A DNA stretch of 64,000 nt, from positions 62,001-126,000 of the forward strand of contig CABIVS010000004.1 in the NCBI GenBank assembly GCA_902362375.1. Direction: 5' to 3'. Below the pieces are notes generated by a model. The model ran no database searches. It saw nothing but the letters and a program-made list of their open reading frames with translations, and was not told the origin of the DNA. Shown piece after piece: positions 23,809 through 32,927 of the stretch. Position 1 is the first letter of the stretch, and the number at the start of each line of letters is the position of its first letter. Made by a program: the position numbers and the translations under genes. The stretch is from Bacteroidaceae bacterium. GTDB taxonomy: Bacteria > Bacteroidota > Bacteroidia > Bacteroidales > Bacteroidaceae.

Positions 23809-25287
23809 ATGATAACCTGTAAACTTTTCAAAAATATAGTATGGGGAATGACTTTGTGCGGAGCTCTCTGCACGACTTCCTGCACCAGCTTCGACGAACT
23901 CAATACAGACCCCACCCGCATGGATGAGGTGAATCCCGGCACTCTGCTCAACCCGATTTTATACGAAACATCGGTCTACAACTGGAAACGCTACAACAGC
24001 TATACCTACGACCTGATGCAATGTGCCGTATCTACCAGCAGCACCAACGGTGTGGGATGGTGGTATATGACGGACAGCGAAGGAGACGGCACATGGACTA
24101 CTTATTATAAATGGATCAACAACGCCAAAGAGATGATGCGCCTCACCGGAAAATTGCCGGAAGCCTCCAAACAACCCAACTACGATGCTATATCGCTGAC
24201 TTTACAATGTTGGCTATACCAGATTCTAACGGATGCCTTCGGTGATATTCCGATGAGCGAAGCCTGCTCCGCCGACAAGGGAATACTCGCACCGAAGTTC
24301 GACACCCAGCAGCAGGTGTACCAACAGATTATCGATAATCTGAAGACTGCCAACGAATTATTCGACAAAGCTAACGGGTTGATCTACAACCAATCGGGCG
24401 AAATGTTGTACAAGACGTCCAAAGGAGATGCAACCGGTATTCTGAAATGGAAGAAGTTCTGCAACTCACTCCGTCTGCGTGCACTGCTGCGGGTGATCGA
24501 CGTGCCGGAATTCAACGCGAAACAGGAACTGCGTACCATGCTGACCGATCCCGCCACTTATCCGGTATTCGAATCGAACGATGATGCCGCCCTGCTTGCC
24601 ATCAGCGGAACTTATCCGGAGGAAGCTCCGCTCACCCGTCCGCAGGATTTCACTTCTTATGTTCAGATTTCCGAGTTCTTTGTCAATCTGCTGAAAGGTT
24701 GGAACGATCCTCGTCTGCAGGTGTATGCAACACAGGTCACTCTCCCCGACCAGACTAAAGATTATGTGGGTTTGCCCAGCGGTTATCAGACGTTGCCTTC
24801 AACCACAGCTTCGGGGCTGAATCAGGAAATGGCGAAAGCGCCTATGAAACTTGCCATGATGCCTTATGCCGAAGTGGAATTCATCAAAGCGGAATTACTG
24901 AAAAAAGGAGTGATCGACGGAGGAAGCAACGCTGCCAAAGAGGCTTATCAGAAGGGAGTGCAGGCGGCTATCGAACAGTGGGGACAGAAAATACCTGACC
25001 ATTATTTTGAAAATCCGGAAGCTGCTTATGATGATACGCTGGAACGAATCATGAACCAGAAGTTTGTCGCACTGTTCTTTTGCGATTATCAGCAGTGGTT
25101 TGAATATAACCGTACCGGTTTTCCTGTGTTACCTGTGGGACCCGGCATCGCAAATGCTAATAACAAAATGCCGAAACGCTTTAAATATCCGTCTGCTCTG
25201 CAGCGTACTAACCTGAAGAATTATCAGGCGGCTAAAGCGAACATGGGAGGCGATGACTTCCATATTCGGCTGATGTGGCAGCAATAA
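23809..25287 (+). CDS. SusD/RagB-type outer-membrane lipoprotein (SusD-like_2)
   Basis: 492 residues. The lipoprotein signal ends CGALCTTSC. The typical start SFDELNTDPTRMDEVNPGTL and TPR-like helices follow (WINNAKEMMRLTGKLPEAS; LTLQCWLYQILTDAFGDIPM). This is the nutrient-binding branch with the ELNTDP signature. It forms the lid of the SusC transporter encoded immediately upstream and binds the same ligand. The C-terminal stretch around PSALQRTNLKNYQAAKANMG is conserved in the family. Operon partner of the secreted protein and phosphoesterase downstream. Confidence 0.95.
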   Translation: MITCKLFKNIVWGMTLCGALCTTSCTSFDELNTDPTRMDEVNPGTLLNPILYETSVYNWKRYNSYTYDLMQCAVSTSSTNGVGWWYMTDSEGDGTWTTYYKWINNAKEMMRLTGKLPEASKQPNYDAISLTLQCWLYQILTDAFGDIPMSEACSADKGILAPKFDTQQQVYQQIIDNLKTANELFDKANGLIYNQSGEMLYKTSKGDATGILKWKKFCNSLRLRALLRVIDVPEFNAKQELRTMLTDPATYPVFESNDDAALLAISGTYPEEAPLTRPQDFTSYVQISEFFVNLLKGWNDPRLQVYATQVTLPDQTKDYVGLPSGYQTLPSTTASGLNQEMAKAPMKLAMMPYAEVEFIKAELLKKGVIDGGSNAAKEAYQKGVQAAIEQWGQKIPDHYFENPEAAYDDTLERIMNQKFVALFFCDYQQWFEYNRTGFPVLPVGPGIANANNKMPKRFKYPSALQRTNLKNYQAAKANMGGDDFHIRLMWQQ

Positions 25288-25350
25288 ATGAATGTGTCGG
25301 TCACCAAGATTGCGGCAATAATCATCATTTCAATCAATCTTTAAAATTCA

Positions 25351-25914
25351 ATGAATATGAAAAGAATAATCAGTATGGCTGTTGTGTTAGTTATAACGAT
25401 GGCAGCAATGGCGCAGAAAGGAGAGCTCGCCATGAACGAGAATATCTCCGGAAAAGACAATGTTTCAAGCAATGAAAAAGAAGCTACTCCCGTAGGCAAA
25501 AAGCCGAAAGCAGCGTTTATATTCGACGTGTATGGAGAAATCCCGGCTACCAAACCGGTGTTTGAAGCGGAACATTATTTGGGGAGTGACATTACCGGAA
25601 AATGGAATACTTTCATCCAGAATTATACGCACGAGTATGATGTAACAATCGGATTTACAGATTCTTCAGTCGAAATTTTGAAGCCTTCTATTTACAAGGC
25701 AGTCAATAAGGTGAATAAATATTATAAGAAGGCATTGAAGAAAGAAGAGGTGAGCCGGGAAGTTGCTACATTCAATATGGGTCATATCCTGGATTGCGCC
25801 AATGTGATGTGTTTCGATGATAACAGCAAGTCTTTTGAAGAGGCTCTCAAGTCGGCAAATGAACCGGAAGAAATTATCGCATTATTCAATCAGGTTACTT
25901 TAAGAAAGTTATAA
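25351..25914 (+). CDS. Secreted protein of unknown function in a SusCD/phosphoesterase operon
   Basis: 187 residues. The signal peptide MNMKRIISMAVVLVITMAAM ends before AQKGELAMNE. A second possible start is Met3. The mature part is alpha/beta and rich in Lys and Glu (KVNKYYKKALKKEEVSREVA) with no lipobox, so it is probably periplasmic or released. I do not recognise the family. It lies 63 bp after susD and three bases before the phosphoesterase, so it belongs to this operon and probably assists substrate capture or the phosphoesterase. Confidence 0.7.
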   Translation: MNMKRIISMAVVLVITMAAMAQKGELAMNENISGKDNVSSNEKEATPVGKKPKAAFIFDVYGEIPATKPVFEAEHYLGSDITGKWNTFIQNYTHEYDVTIGFTDSSVEILKPSIYKAVNKVNKYYKKALKKEEVSREVATFNMGHILDCANVMCFDDNSKSFEEALKSANEPEEIIALFNQVTLRKL

Positions 25915-25917
25915 GCA

Positions 25918-27354
25918 ATGAAAAAGATCAATTTTAGAAATACGCTGTTTGCAGCGGTCTTGCTTTTCCAGCTGAACGCTGTTGCCGCCTTTGGTCAGAC
26001 GGTGGTGAAAGGTAGTGTGAAAGATAATACAGGTAAACCCGTCAGCGGTGTAGTGGTGACGGACGGAGCACATTTCAAAACGACTGATGCGCAAGGAAAT
26101 TATGTTCTGAACACTGACCCGGCACGTTATCCGATGGTTTATATCTCCACTCCGGCAGCGTATGAGCTTCCTTCCAAAGAGGGGGTAGCCGATGGTTTCT
26201 ATCAATATCTGGATGCCGGGAAAAGCGAGAACCAATGTGACTTCGTACTAACTAAACGACAGAAGCCGGTAGATGAATTTGTCTACATCGCCATTTCCGA
26301 CCCGCAAGTGAGAAACGAAAAACAACTGGACCGCTTCCGCACGGAAACAGTGCCCGACCTGAAACAGACTGCCGACTCACTAAAGAACTTCGAAATCATC
26401 GGCATGGGACTGGGGGATCTGGTGTGGGATGCCATGAACCTGTACGCTCCTTACCGTCAAGCGGTATCCAATTTGGGAATGACGATGTTCCAACTGATGG
26501 GAAACCACGACTTCAACCTGCTCTACAAATCCATGACGCAGACGGATCATCCGGCAGATGGTTATGGGGAACAGAATTATTATCAGTCATTCGGCCCGGC
26601 CAACTATTCATTCAATATCGGTAAAGTTCATGTGATAGCAATGAAAGATATTGACTACGACGGCAACAAGAAATACACGGAACGCTTCACGCCGGAAGAT
26701 TTGGACTGGTTGAGAAAGGATTTAAGTTATGTGCCCAAAGGAAATATCGTGTTCCTGAACGTTCACGCTCCGGTAGCTAATAACACGGTATCTGCGGGGG
26801 GAAATGCGCGCAACGCCAATGCGCTTTTCCAACTGTTGAGGCCTTACCAAGTACATATTTTCTCCGGACACACGCACTTTTATGAAAATCAGTTGCCCGC
26901 CCCTACCATTTACGAACATAATATCGGAGCCGCCTGCGGCGCATGGTGGGCAGGACACGTGAATCGTTGCGGAGCACCGAACGGTTATCTGGTGGTACAA
27001 GTGAAAGGTGATGATGTGAAATGGCGTTACAAAGCAACGGGGTGTTCTCCCGACTATCAGTTCCGGCTTTACCAACCGGGAGAATTTGAAAGCCAGAAAG
27101 ACTACGTGGTAGCCAATATCTGGGATTGGGACTGGACGTATACGGTAAACTGGTACGAGGATGGAGTGTTGAAAGGTGCAATGCAAGCTTTTGACGATGA
27201 GGATCAGGATTATATCAATATGGTAAAGGGAAAGAAAACGGGTTATCACACACGCCATCTTTTCCGTGCACAGCCTTCCAAAGATGCAAAATCTGTCAAG
27301 GTGGTAGTTAAGAACCGTTTCGGGGAAATATTTACAGAAGAGATAAAACTCTAG
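25918..27354 (+). CDS. Calcineurin-like metallophosphoesterase with N- and C-terminal accessory domains
   Basis: 478 residues, secreted (signal ends AFGQ, residue 27). An N-terminal carboxypeptidase-regulatory-like beta domain (VVKGSVKDNTGKPVSGVVVT, about residues 29-112) precedes the catalytic domain. Dinuclear-metal motifs are SDPQ (127-130, in place of the common DxH), GDLVWD (166-171), GNHD (195-198), NVHAP (281-285) and SGHTHF (316-321). The C-terminal beta domain (about 355-478) is the type that follows Bacteroides phosphoesterases. Together with SusC/SusD it suggests import and dephosphorylation of a phosphorylated or phosphodiester substrate. Confidence 0.92.
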   Translation: MKKINFRNTLFAAVLLFQLNAVAAFGQTVVKGSVKDNTGKPVSGVVVTDGAHFKTTDAQGNYVLNTDPARYPMVYISTPAAYELPSKEGVADGFYQYLDAGKSENQCDFVLTKRQKPVDEFVYIAISDPQVRNEKQLDRFRTETVPDLKQTADSLKNFEIIGMGLGDLVWDAMNLYAPYRQAVSNLGMTMFQLMGNHDFNLLYKSMTQTDHPADGYGEQNYYQSFGPANYSFNIGKVHVIAMKDIDYDGNKKYTERFTPEDLDWLRKDLSYVPKGNIVFLNVHAPVANNTVSAGGNARNANALFQLLRPYQVHIFSGHTHFYENQLPAPTIYEHNIGAACGAWWAGHVNRCGAPNGYLVVQVKGDDVKWRYKATGCSPDYQFRLYQPGEFESQKDYVVANIWDWDWTYTVNWYEDGVLKGAMQAFDDEDQDYINMVKGKKTGYHTRHLFRAQPSKDAKSVKVVVKNRFGEIFTEEIKL

Positions 27355-27370
27355 TTTTATTACGGTCTGT

Positions 27371-27406
27371 TTATACTGGTAGTAATTATAATTATACTGG
27401 TAGTAA
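27371..27406. repeat. 21-bp tandem duplication
   Basis: TTATACTGGTAGTAA occurs at 27371-27385 and again at 27392-27406, a tandem duplication of a 21-bp unit between the phosphoesterase stop and the terminator. Confidence 0.7.
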
Positions 27407-27409
27407 ATT

Positions 27410-27457
27410 ATAAAAGTCATGAGGGAGTTTAAGCTTTAACTTCCTCATGACTTTTAT
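27410..27457. terminator. Bidirectional terminator, phosphoesterase / MFS exporter
   Basis: ATAAAAGTCATGAGG-g-AGTT pairs with AACT-t-CCTCATGACTTTTAT around an eight-base loop. The T-run continues on the plus side (TTTTTG) and A/T-rich sequence on the other. It separates two convergent genes. Confidence 0.9.
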
Positions 27458-27475
27458 TTTTGAAACAATCTCACT

Positions 27476-28684
27476 TTAACGGAAAATCCGGTACATTGCT
27501 ACTTTCATCGGTACTTTCCTCATCGCCCATAGTGCACAAAGCAGGGAACAGATGGCGCAGACCACAAATGTAACTCCGGTAGATACAAGGATATTTCCCA
27601 AGCCGACCAACGGAGAAACAATACCTCCGGAAGCAAAACAGAGTGCTCCCAACAGGGCGGAAGCTGCTCCGGCGTAACGGCGTTCGCTATCCATCGCCAA
27701 GGTAGTGGAGGAAGTAAAGGTCAGTCCCATTGTGAAAAGTAATGCAAACATCAGCAGTTCATAGGTCCAGAAGCCGCATCCGTTATACAAGGCAATCATC
27801 ACACAGACAGACAGGCACAACATACCGATGCATCCGGTCAGCGTCCCATTTTCAGGTTGGCGGAATTTCACGGAGATAGCTGCTGCCACCCCGATAGCTA
27901 CCGAATTCACCGCAAAACAGATACTAAATGCAAAGGGGGAAAATCCGTAATGCTGCTGCACAATAAAAGGGGAAGAAGCTATGTAAGCAAAAAGGATGCC
28001 TTGTGCAAACGCCAGCTGCAGGACATAGAGTAGATAGCAGCGGTTACGAACAATGAACCCGAAACTGCGAAAAGTGGAAATGATCCCTGTCTTCGAGCGT
28101 TTCTCTACGGGAAGCGATTCTTTAAAACGAATGCAGCCTATCCACAGCAGTACGCCGATAAACAGTAATATCACAAAAATCCCTTTCCACCCGATCGTAC
28201 CGGTCACCAGCCCTCCGACTACCGGAGCTGCCACGGGAGCCACTCCATTAATCGCACCGATCACGGCCAGCATCTTGGCCAGTTCCTTCCCCGAAAACTT
28301 ATCCGTAGCCACCGAACGGGATATGACAATACCTCCTGCCCCTCCGATTCCCTGTATCAACCTCAATGTGATAAACGAATAAATGTCCGGCGCAAAAAGA
28401 CAGAATACCGTAGACACGATGAACAGTATCATCGAGACGAGCAACAACGGACGCCTGCCATATTTATCACTCAATGGTCCGAAAAAGATTTGTCCCAATG
28501 CCAGCCCTATCATGCTGGTGGTAAGCCCCAGTTGCACCATCGACGAGTGGGTAGAAAAATAGTCTGCCATTGCTGGCAGACTAGGCAAATACATATCCGT
28601 TACAAAAGGTCCGAACGCTGACAACATACCGAGTAAAATCAGCAAAAACACCTTTGAGTTCTCCTTATTTATTATTGCAGTCAT
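27476..28684 (-). CDS. MFS drug-resistance exporter, Bcr/CflA type
   Basis: A 402-residue, 12-TM major-facilitator protein. Family signatures: LGMLSAFGPFVTDMYLPSLP in TM1, GLALGQIFFGPLSDKYGRRP (motif A, loop 2-3), and GIGGAGGIVISRSVATDKFS in TM4-5 (the Bcr/CflA signature). These are proton-driven exporters of drugs and small metabolites such as sulphonamides, bicyclomycin or cysteine. The promoter is the TACCTTTG at 28709-28716 on the minus strand. It stands alone. Confidence 0.93.
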   Translation of the reverse strand: MTAIINKENSKVFLLILLGMLSAFGPFVTDMYLPSLPAMADYFSTHSSMVQLGLTTSMIGLALGQIFFGPLSDKYGRRPLLLVSMILFIVSTVFCLFAPDIYSFITLRLIQGIGGAGGIVISRSVATDKFSGKELAKMLAVIGAINGVAPVAAPVVGGLVTGTIGWKGIFVILLFIGVLLWIGCIRFKESLPVEKRSKTGIISTFRSFGFIVRNRCYLLYVLQLAFAQGILFAYIASSPFIVQQHYGFSPFAFSICFAVNSVAIGVAAAISVKFRQPENGTLTGCIGMLCLSVCVMIALYNGCGFWTYELLMFALLFTMGLTFTSSTTLAMDSERRYAGAASALLGALCFASGGIVSPLVGLGNILVSTGVTFVVCAICSLLCALWAMRKVPMKVAMYRIFR

Positions 28685-28708
28685 ACACTATTGATTAAAA
28701 TTCGACTG

Positions 28709-28716
28709 CAAAGGTA
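28709..28716 (-). promoter_or_regulatory. -7 promoter box for the MFS exporter
   Basis: The minus strand reads TACCTTTG, 25 bases before the start codon. Confidence 0.6.
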
Positions 28717-28787
28717 TCGGTTTTCTTTTATTTACTTATAGGCTTAATCAGAACAAAAAAGGAGCTTTTCAGAACAATTTTTCTTAT

Positions 28788-29573
28788 TTAGTCGTATAGC
28801 TTCACCTTACGATCCATGTTATACCGTATCTTTACTTCAAATGGAATATAACGGAAGTTGTGTTCACGCAACACTTCCAGAATATTCGCCTGCGGATGAG
28901 CGTTCATATAGAGATTTAGTTTCTGTACATTACCCATAAGCAGTTTTTTATTCCACAGATCGACAAATGAGCGCAAAGGCAACAACACATTCCGGTCTCT
29001 CCGGCGCAGTCCTCTGCGGTGCAAATGATATACATACCCCGTAATCGGATATTCGCGGGGTGCAAGGACGGAAAGTGACCTCTTCTCATTCATCCGGTCC
29101 ATTATCTTCTGTTTGTTCTGTACATCCGGCAACATTCCTTCTTTCGCACAGATTTTTTCAAGAATGACATTACGCACTTTCAACGGACTCCAACACTCTT
29201 CGCCATTGATTTCAGCGGCTTTAATGGTACAACACAAAGCAAAATGATCGCTATCCGACAAGCACACATCTACTCCTCCCAACCCTTTCCGATGAAAATA
29301 GAGTTGTCCGAAACGTCCGGATTGCATCTGCCATATTTCCGCATCTGTTTTCGGATCAAGCATGCAGTGCATATTCGAATCAACATAAGGATGCTTTGCT
29401 TTCCGGTTCACATAGTAGATTTCAACTTCTTTGGGCAGAATCTGCAACCCACTACTGATGTTGAGTTGATAATCCTTTAATAACGCCTCATTAATCTGCT
29501 GCAACAAGGGAGCATGACTACCGGTTGTTTCCAGCAGTGCATGTACCATTTTTTTTATATTCTCCATATACAA
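28788..29573 (-). CDS. Hypothetical protein, 261 residues
   Basis: No confident family. The N-terminus is helical (IKKMVHALLETTGSHAPLLQ). A beta-rich middle (GRFGQLYFHRKGLGGVDVCL, then SDSDHFALCCTIKAAEINGE) slightly resembles the base-excision glycosylase MPG pattern, but not enough to call it. A basic patch (YHLHRRGLRRRDRNVLLPLR) could bind nucleic acid. There is no signal peptide and no membrane segment, so it is cytosolic. It has no operon partner and no clear promoter. The intact frame and ordinary codon use support a real gene. Confidence 0.6.
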   Translation of the reverse strand: MYMENIKKMVHALLETTGSHAPLLQQINEALLKDYQLNISSGLQILPKEVEIYYVNRKAKHPYVDSNMHCMLDPKTDAEIWQMQSGRFGQLYFHRKGLGGVDVCLSDSDHFALCCTIKAAEINGEECWSPLKVRNVILEKICAKEGMLPDVQNKQKIMDRMNEKRSLSVLAPREYPITGYVYHLHRRGLRRRDRNVLLPLRSFVDLWNKKLLMGNVQKLNLYMNAHPQANILEVLREHNFRYIPFEVKIRYNMDRKVKLYD

Positions 29574-30056
29574 TACATTTATTGTTTACGTATTAATCCG
29601 GCAATAAATATACAAAAAAACGATGATTCAGGCAAGGGGGATATTGGTTATAAGCAAGTGCACACACAAGCACTAAAACACTGAAATACAAATAAATAAT
29701 AAAAAGTTAAATTTTAAAAAAGAAAGAAATACCTAGCTAAAAAGAGACTATTATGTACTTCCATTTTATCCATTAAAAGCTTCGGTTGAATTCATCAGAA
29801 CAAGTACATCTCCGACCTGAATGTTGTAAATATTTCCGACAATCCGAGTACATCATTGCCCTTATTCGAATAGAAAACAGGTATCAAGATGAAACCAAGA
29901 TATTATCAAAAGGACATTTGTTACAAGAACAAAATGGATGATTTCCATAGTTGGAGTGTAGCAGTGCAAAGTTGATAATCCTATTTTCACTACAGAAAAT
30001 TCTAACTTCTACTATTAATTAAATTTCTTTTCACTTTATGAGCAAAAAGATATCAA
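29574..30056. other. Gene-free AT-rich gap
   Basis: About 480 bp with no reading frame worth reporting and no consensus promoter on either strand that I can see. It ends at the hairpin at 30057-30116. The stretch separates an unrelated gene from the 3' end of the polysaccharide utilization locus. Confidence 0.5.
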
Positions 30057-30116
30057 TAGAGTTTATGCCATCCGGCTACGAAAACAAACTGTCGTAGCTA
30101 TCCGGCATAAACTCTA
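30057..30116. terminator. Long two-stage hairpin at the 3' end of the GH20 locus
   Basis: TAGAGTTTATGCC (30057-30069) pairs perfectly with GGCATAAACTCTA (30104-30116). After a symmetric 5x5 internal loop, GCTACG (30075-30080) pairs with CGTAGC (30093-30098). It lies 26 bases past the stop of the last gene of the locus (minus strand). T-runs are short, so it may end transcription or protect the 3' end. Confidence 0.7.
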
Positions 30117-30141
30117 CTTTTTCAAACCTGTCACCGACCTC

Positions 30142-31257
30142 TTATATCTTTATAAAAATTTGCTTTTTGTACAGCACCCATACAATTAGATAATTGAATC
30201 CGATAAACAGAAGGCCGTAAATCAGAGAGGCCAGATGAGCATCGGGAAGAACGCTCCAAATGAAAGTGTAAATCTTCTCCTGCAAGCTACTCTCCCCAAC
30301 CGTAATTACCTCCAACAAAGTAGCTAACACACCGGCCACTATATAAATAAACAATGGATTCGTACCAAAAACATGGAAAGGATATCCCCATTTCTGCTTT
30401 TTACGAATATCAATCAGCCAAGTGAGAAACACAAGAAACAAAGAGGCAAAGCCACAAGTCACCAGAACAAAAGTCGGACTCCATACTTTCTTATTCAACG
30501 GGCAGCCGTAACTCAACAACCATCCTGCAAACAAAAGAGCAATACCCAGTATGGAGATCTGCAACAGCCGGTGATGGATTTCAGTCTTGTCCCGCAAAAT
30601 ATTTCCGCAGAAATAACCGATAATCACTTGCGCAATGCACGGCAAGGTACTCAACAGGCCTTCCGGATCAAAAAAGATACGCCCGCCGTTCGGCAACCAC
30701 TCCCGATACAAATGGGCTTCTCCGAATAAGGTGCGGTCTGTAACGGCAATAATATTCTGTTCGGAAAGTTCAAATCCGTGTCCCAAAGCCAGCAAGATGG
30801 AATAGCCTGCCAGAATGATCCCCGAGATCCATGCCAGATTTGCCGGACGCCGAACACCCACAATCAGCAAGGAACCAAAGAAATAAGCCAATGCCAACCG
30901 CTGCAACACTCCCAGAATACGTATGTGCGAAAAAGGTTGTTCTACCCCTGCGCACACCAACGAGAACCAGGACAGAAAAAGCCCCAACAAAAACAAGATC
31001 ACCGTGCGCCGTACCAGTTTGGTGATGAAACTACGGCTGAAATGATGATCGAATCGGGATAAGGCAAAGCTCATGGAAACGCCCATTATAAACATGAAGA
31101 ACGGGAAAACCAAATCTGTCGGAGTCAATCCGTTCCATTCGGCATGTCGCAAGGGTACGTAAATGGATTCCCATGTTCCGGGGTTGTTTACCAAAATCAT
31201 TCCGACAATGGTGATTCCCCGAAGTACATCTAATGAAAGTAAACGTTCTGATTTCAT
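30142..31257 (-). CDS. NagX/HGSNAT-like multi-pass membrane protein (COG4299 type)
   Basis: 371 residues with about ten membrane helices. The start SERLLSLDVLRGITIVGMIL, then LTPTDLVFPFFMFIMGVSMS is the signature of the heparan-alpha-glucosaminide N-acetyltransferase-like / NagX family. Relatives are membrane acyltransferases or amino-sugar transport helpers, often in GlcNAc catabolic clusters. It is last in the locus, 21 bases after a GH20 hexosaminidase gene, which supports a job on released GlcNAc or GalNAc. Acetylation against transport cannot be separated from sequence. Confidence 0.85.
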   Translation of the reverse strand: MKSERLLSLDVLRGITIVGMILVNNPGTWESIYVPLRHAEWNGLTPTDLVFPFFMFIMGVSMSFALSRFDHHFSRSFITKLVRRTVILFLLGLFLSWFSLVCAGVEQPFSHIRILGVLQRLALAYFFGSLLIVGVRRPANLAWISGIILAGYSILLALGHGFELSEQNIIAVTDRTLFGEAHLYREWLPNGGRIFFDPEGLLSTLPCIAQVIIGYFCGNILRDKTEIHHRLLQISILGIALLFAGWLLSYGCPLNKKVWSPTFVLVTCGFASLFLVFLTWLIDIRKKQKWGYPFHVFGTNPLFIYIVAGVLATLLEVITVGESSLQEKIYTFIWSVLPDAHLASLIYGLLFIGFNYLIVWVLYKKQIFIKI

Positions 31258-31278
31258 ATTGTTCTTAATGTACCGGGA

Positions 31279-32907
31279 TTAAAGAAATCCCGGTTTGGTG
31301 AAATAGAATCCATTCGCATTCAACCATTTAACATGCCATTTCAGGCGATTGGTAAAGTCAATCCAATTACGGCTACTTCCCCACGCCAACTCCGAAAATG
31401 CTTGAAGAGAGGGAAACACGTGCTGACCGAACTTCCGCTCATTAGGAATCATCTCCGTCCATACACAAGCTTGGAAGCCTAATACATTTTGCTTCACGAT
31501 GCCGGGAAACTGGGGTTCGAACTCGAAGTTATACAAAGAGCTTAATCCTTCATCCGAAGGCGTTGCGCTCAAATAGAAACGGGACCATTCCATGAATATA
31601 ATCGGATAACCTTTCTGGGTAATCTTTCCCGGCTGATCGGGCAGCCAGTCACGCCAATACGTATAAATCAAATCCTGCGGTTCTTTTTCAAGAAAAGCAT
31701 CGTCCCATCCCATCACTTTCTTGCCTTTACCCTTCACATAGCTCGCCATGATCTTCACAAAACGGTTTTGCAGTTCATCCACTTTCTGATAACCTTCCTG
31801 CTGCATCAATCGCTGACAGACTTCACACTGTTCCCAGTTATCTTTCTCCACTTCATCTGCTCCGATATGGAAATATTCCGAAGGGAAAATCTCGACCATC
31901 TCATCAATGATGGACTGCACAAACTGATAGTTCTCCGGACGAGAGGGACAGATAGGATAAGAGAATTCTTCTCCCCATCCGGCTTCTCCCGTGCACGACA
32001 ACTCGGGATAGACTTTGATAGCCGCCGAGAAATGACCTGGCATGTCAATTTCAGGGACAATATCGATACCTCTTTCCAACGCATAACTTACCAAACCTTT
32101 CATCTCTTCCTGCGTATAATGACCACCATATTGAGAACCATTTCTCACGAAACGGGGATCTATCTCATAGTTATAATCCTGTTGGGAAAGTTCTACGCAT
32201 CTCTTGTCATATTCGTCGAAGTCACGCCAGCTGCCTTCCTGCGTCAACAACGGGTATTTTTTCACTTCAATGCGCCAGCCCTGATCGTCTGTCAGATGCA
32301 AGTGGAGCTTGTTTATCTTGTAGAACGACAAACAGTCTATCACCTTTTTCAGATAATCAACCGTAAACATGTGGCGGACTACATCGATATGAAATCCGCG
32401 CCAATCATATTTGGGAGCATCTTTTATATCGACCATCGGAAGATATTTAGCACTTCCGGAAGTGAAGAAGTTTGCTTGTTCGAGCGCCTGTCTCAATGTC
32501 TGGATTCCCCAGAGAAGTCCGGTTTCCGTTGAATAATAAATGCAGGCTCCCTCTTTGGTAACAGTGAGCCGATAAGCCTCTTTTGCCAGATCCGATTCCT
32601 GTTTCACACGGATAAAGGCACGATCGTTGGAGGCATCACTGACGGAAAGAGAAAGTTTCTCTTCCAGGGTGGATTTCAGCAGTTGAGACGTAGAAGCCGG
32701 AATGTTCTGGCTGACAGTCACATTCTGCGGAAGAGAGACAACCGATTCTTTATAATCGACTCTTTCCGGCAAAGGCATCACTGACAGGCGGGTGGGCACT
32801 CGCTCCGGATAGCCGCCGTTATCATTATCATTGCACGACAACGATGTGATCGCACCTATTCCCAACAAGAATAATATTCCGGTTCTTTTTATTTTATCAT
32901 AGTTCAT
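31279..32907 (-). CDS. GH20 beta-N-acetylhexosaminidase (lipoprotein)
   Basis: 542 residues. The lipoprotein signal ends IGAITSLSC (Cys25). A GH20b alpha/beta domain (about 40-165) precedes the TIM barrel starting KYDWRGFHIDVVRHMFTVDY. The catalytic Asp-Glu pair is D351-E352 in YFHIGADEVEKDNW. Active-site residues H202/H204 and D207-D208 appear in LHLHLTDDQGWRIE. It removes terminal beta-linked GlcNAc or GalNAc by substrate-assisted catalysis. The lipobox suggests the protein is anchored at the periplasmic or cell-surface side of the outer membrane. One of two GH20 enzymes in tandem here (20 bp apart). Confidence 0.96.
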   Translation of the reverse strand: MNYDKIKRTGILFLLGIGAITSLSCNDNDNGGYPERVPTRLSVMPLPERVDYKESVVSLPQNVTVSQNIPASTSQLLKSTLEEKLSLSVSDASNDRAFIRVKQESDLAKEAYRLTVTKEGACIYYSTETGLLWGIQTLRQALEQANFFTSGSAKYLPMVDIKDAPKYDWRGFHIDVVRHMFTVDYLKKVIDCLSFYKINKLHLHLTDDQGWRIEVKKYPLLTQEGSWRDFDEYDKRCVELSQQDYNYEIDPRFVRNGSQYGGHYTQEEMKGLVSYALERGIDIVPEIDMPGHFSAAIKVYPELSCTGEAGWGEEFSYPICPSRPENYQFVQSIIDEMVEIFPSEYFHIGADEVEKDNWEQCEVCQRLMQQEGYQKVDELQNRFVKIMASYVKGKGKKVMGWDDAFLEKEPQDLIYTYWRDWLPDQPGKITQKGYPIIFMEWSRFYLSATPSDEGLSSLYNFEFEPQFPGIVKQNVLGFQACVWTEMIPNERKFGQHVFPSLQAFSELAWGSSRNWIDFTNRLKWHVKWLNANGFYFTKPGFL

Positions 32908-32927
32908 AACTTATCTACTTTTGTGGA

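Noticed and set aside
28788..29573. 3-methyladenine DNA glycosylase assignment for the 261-aa protein
   Set aside because: Only a weak resemblance in one segment; catalytic residues could not be identified.
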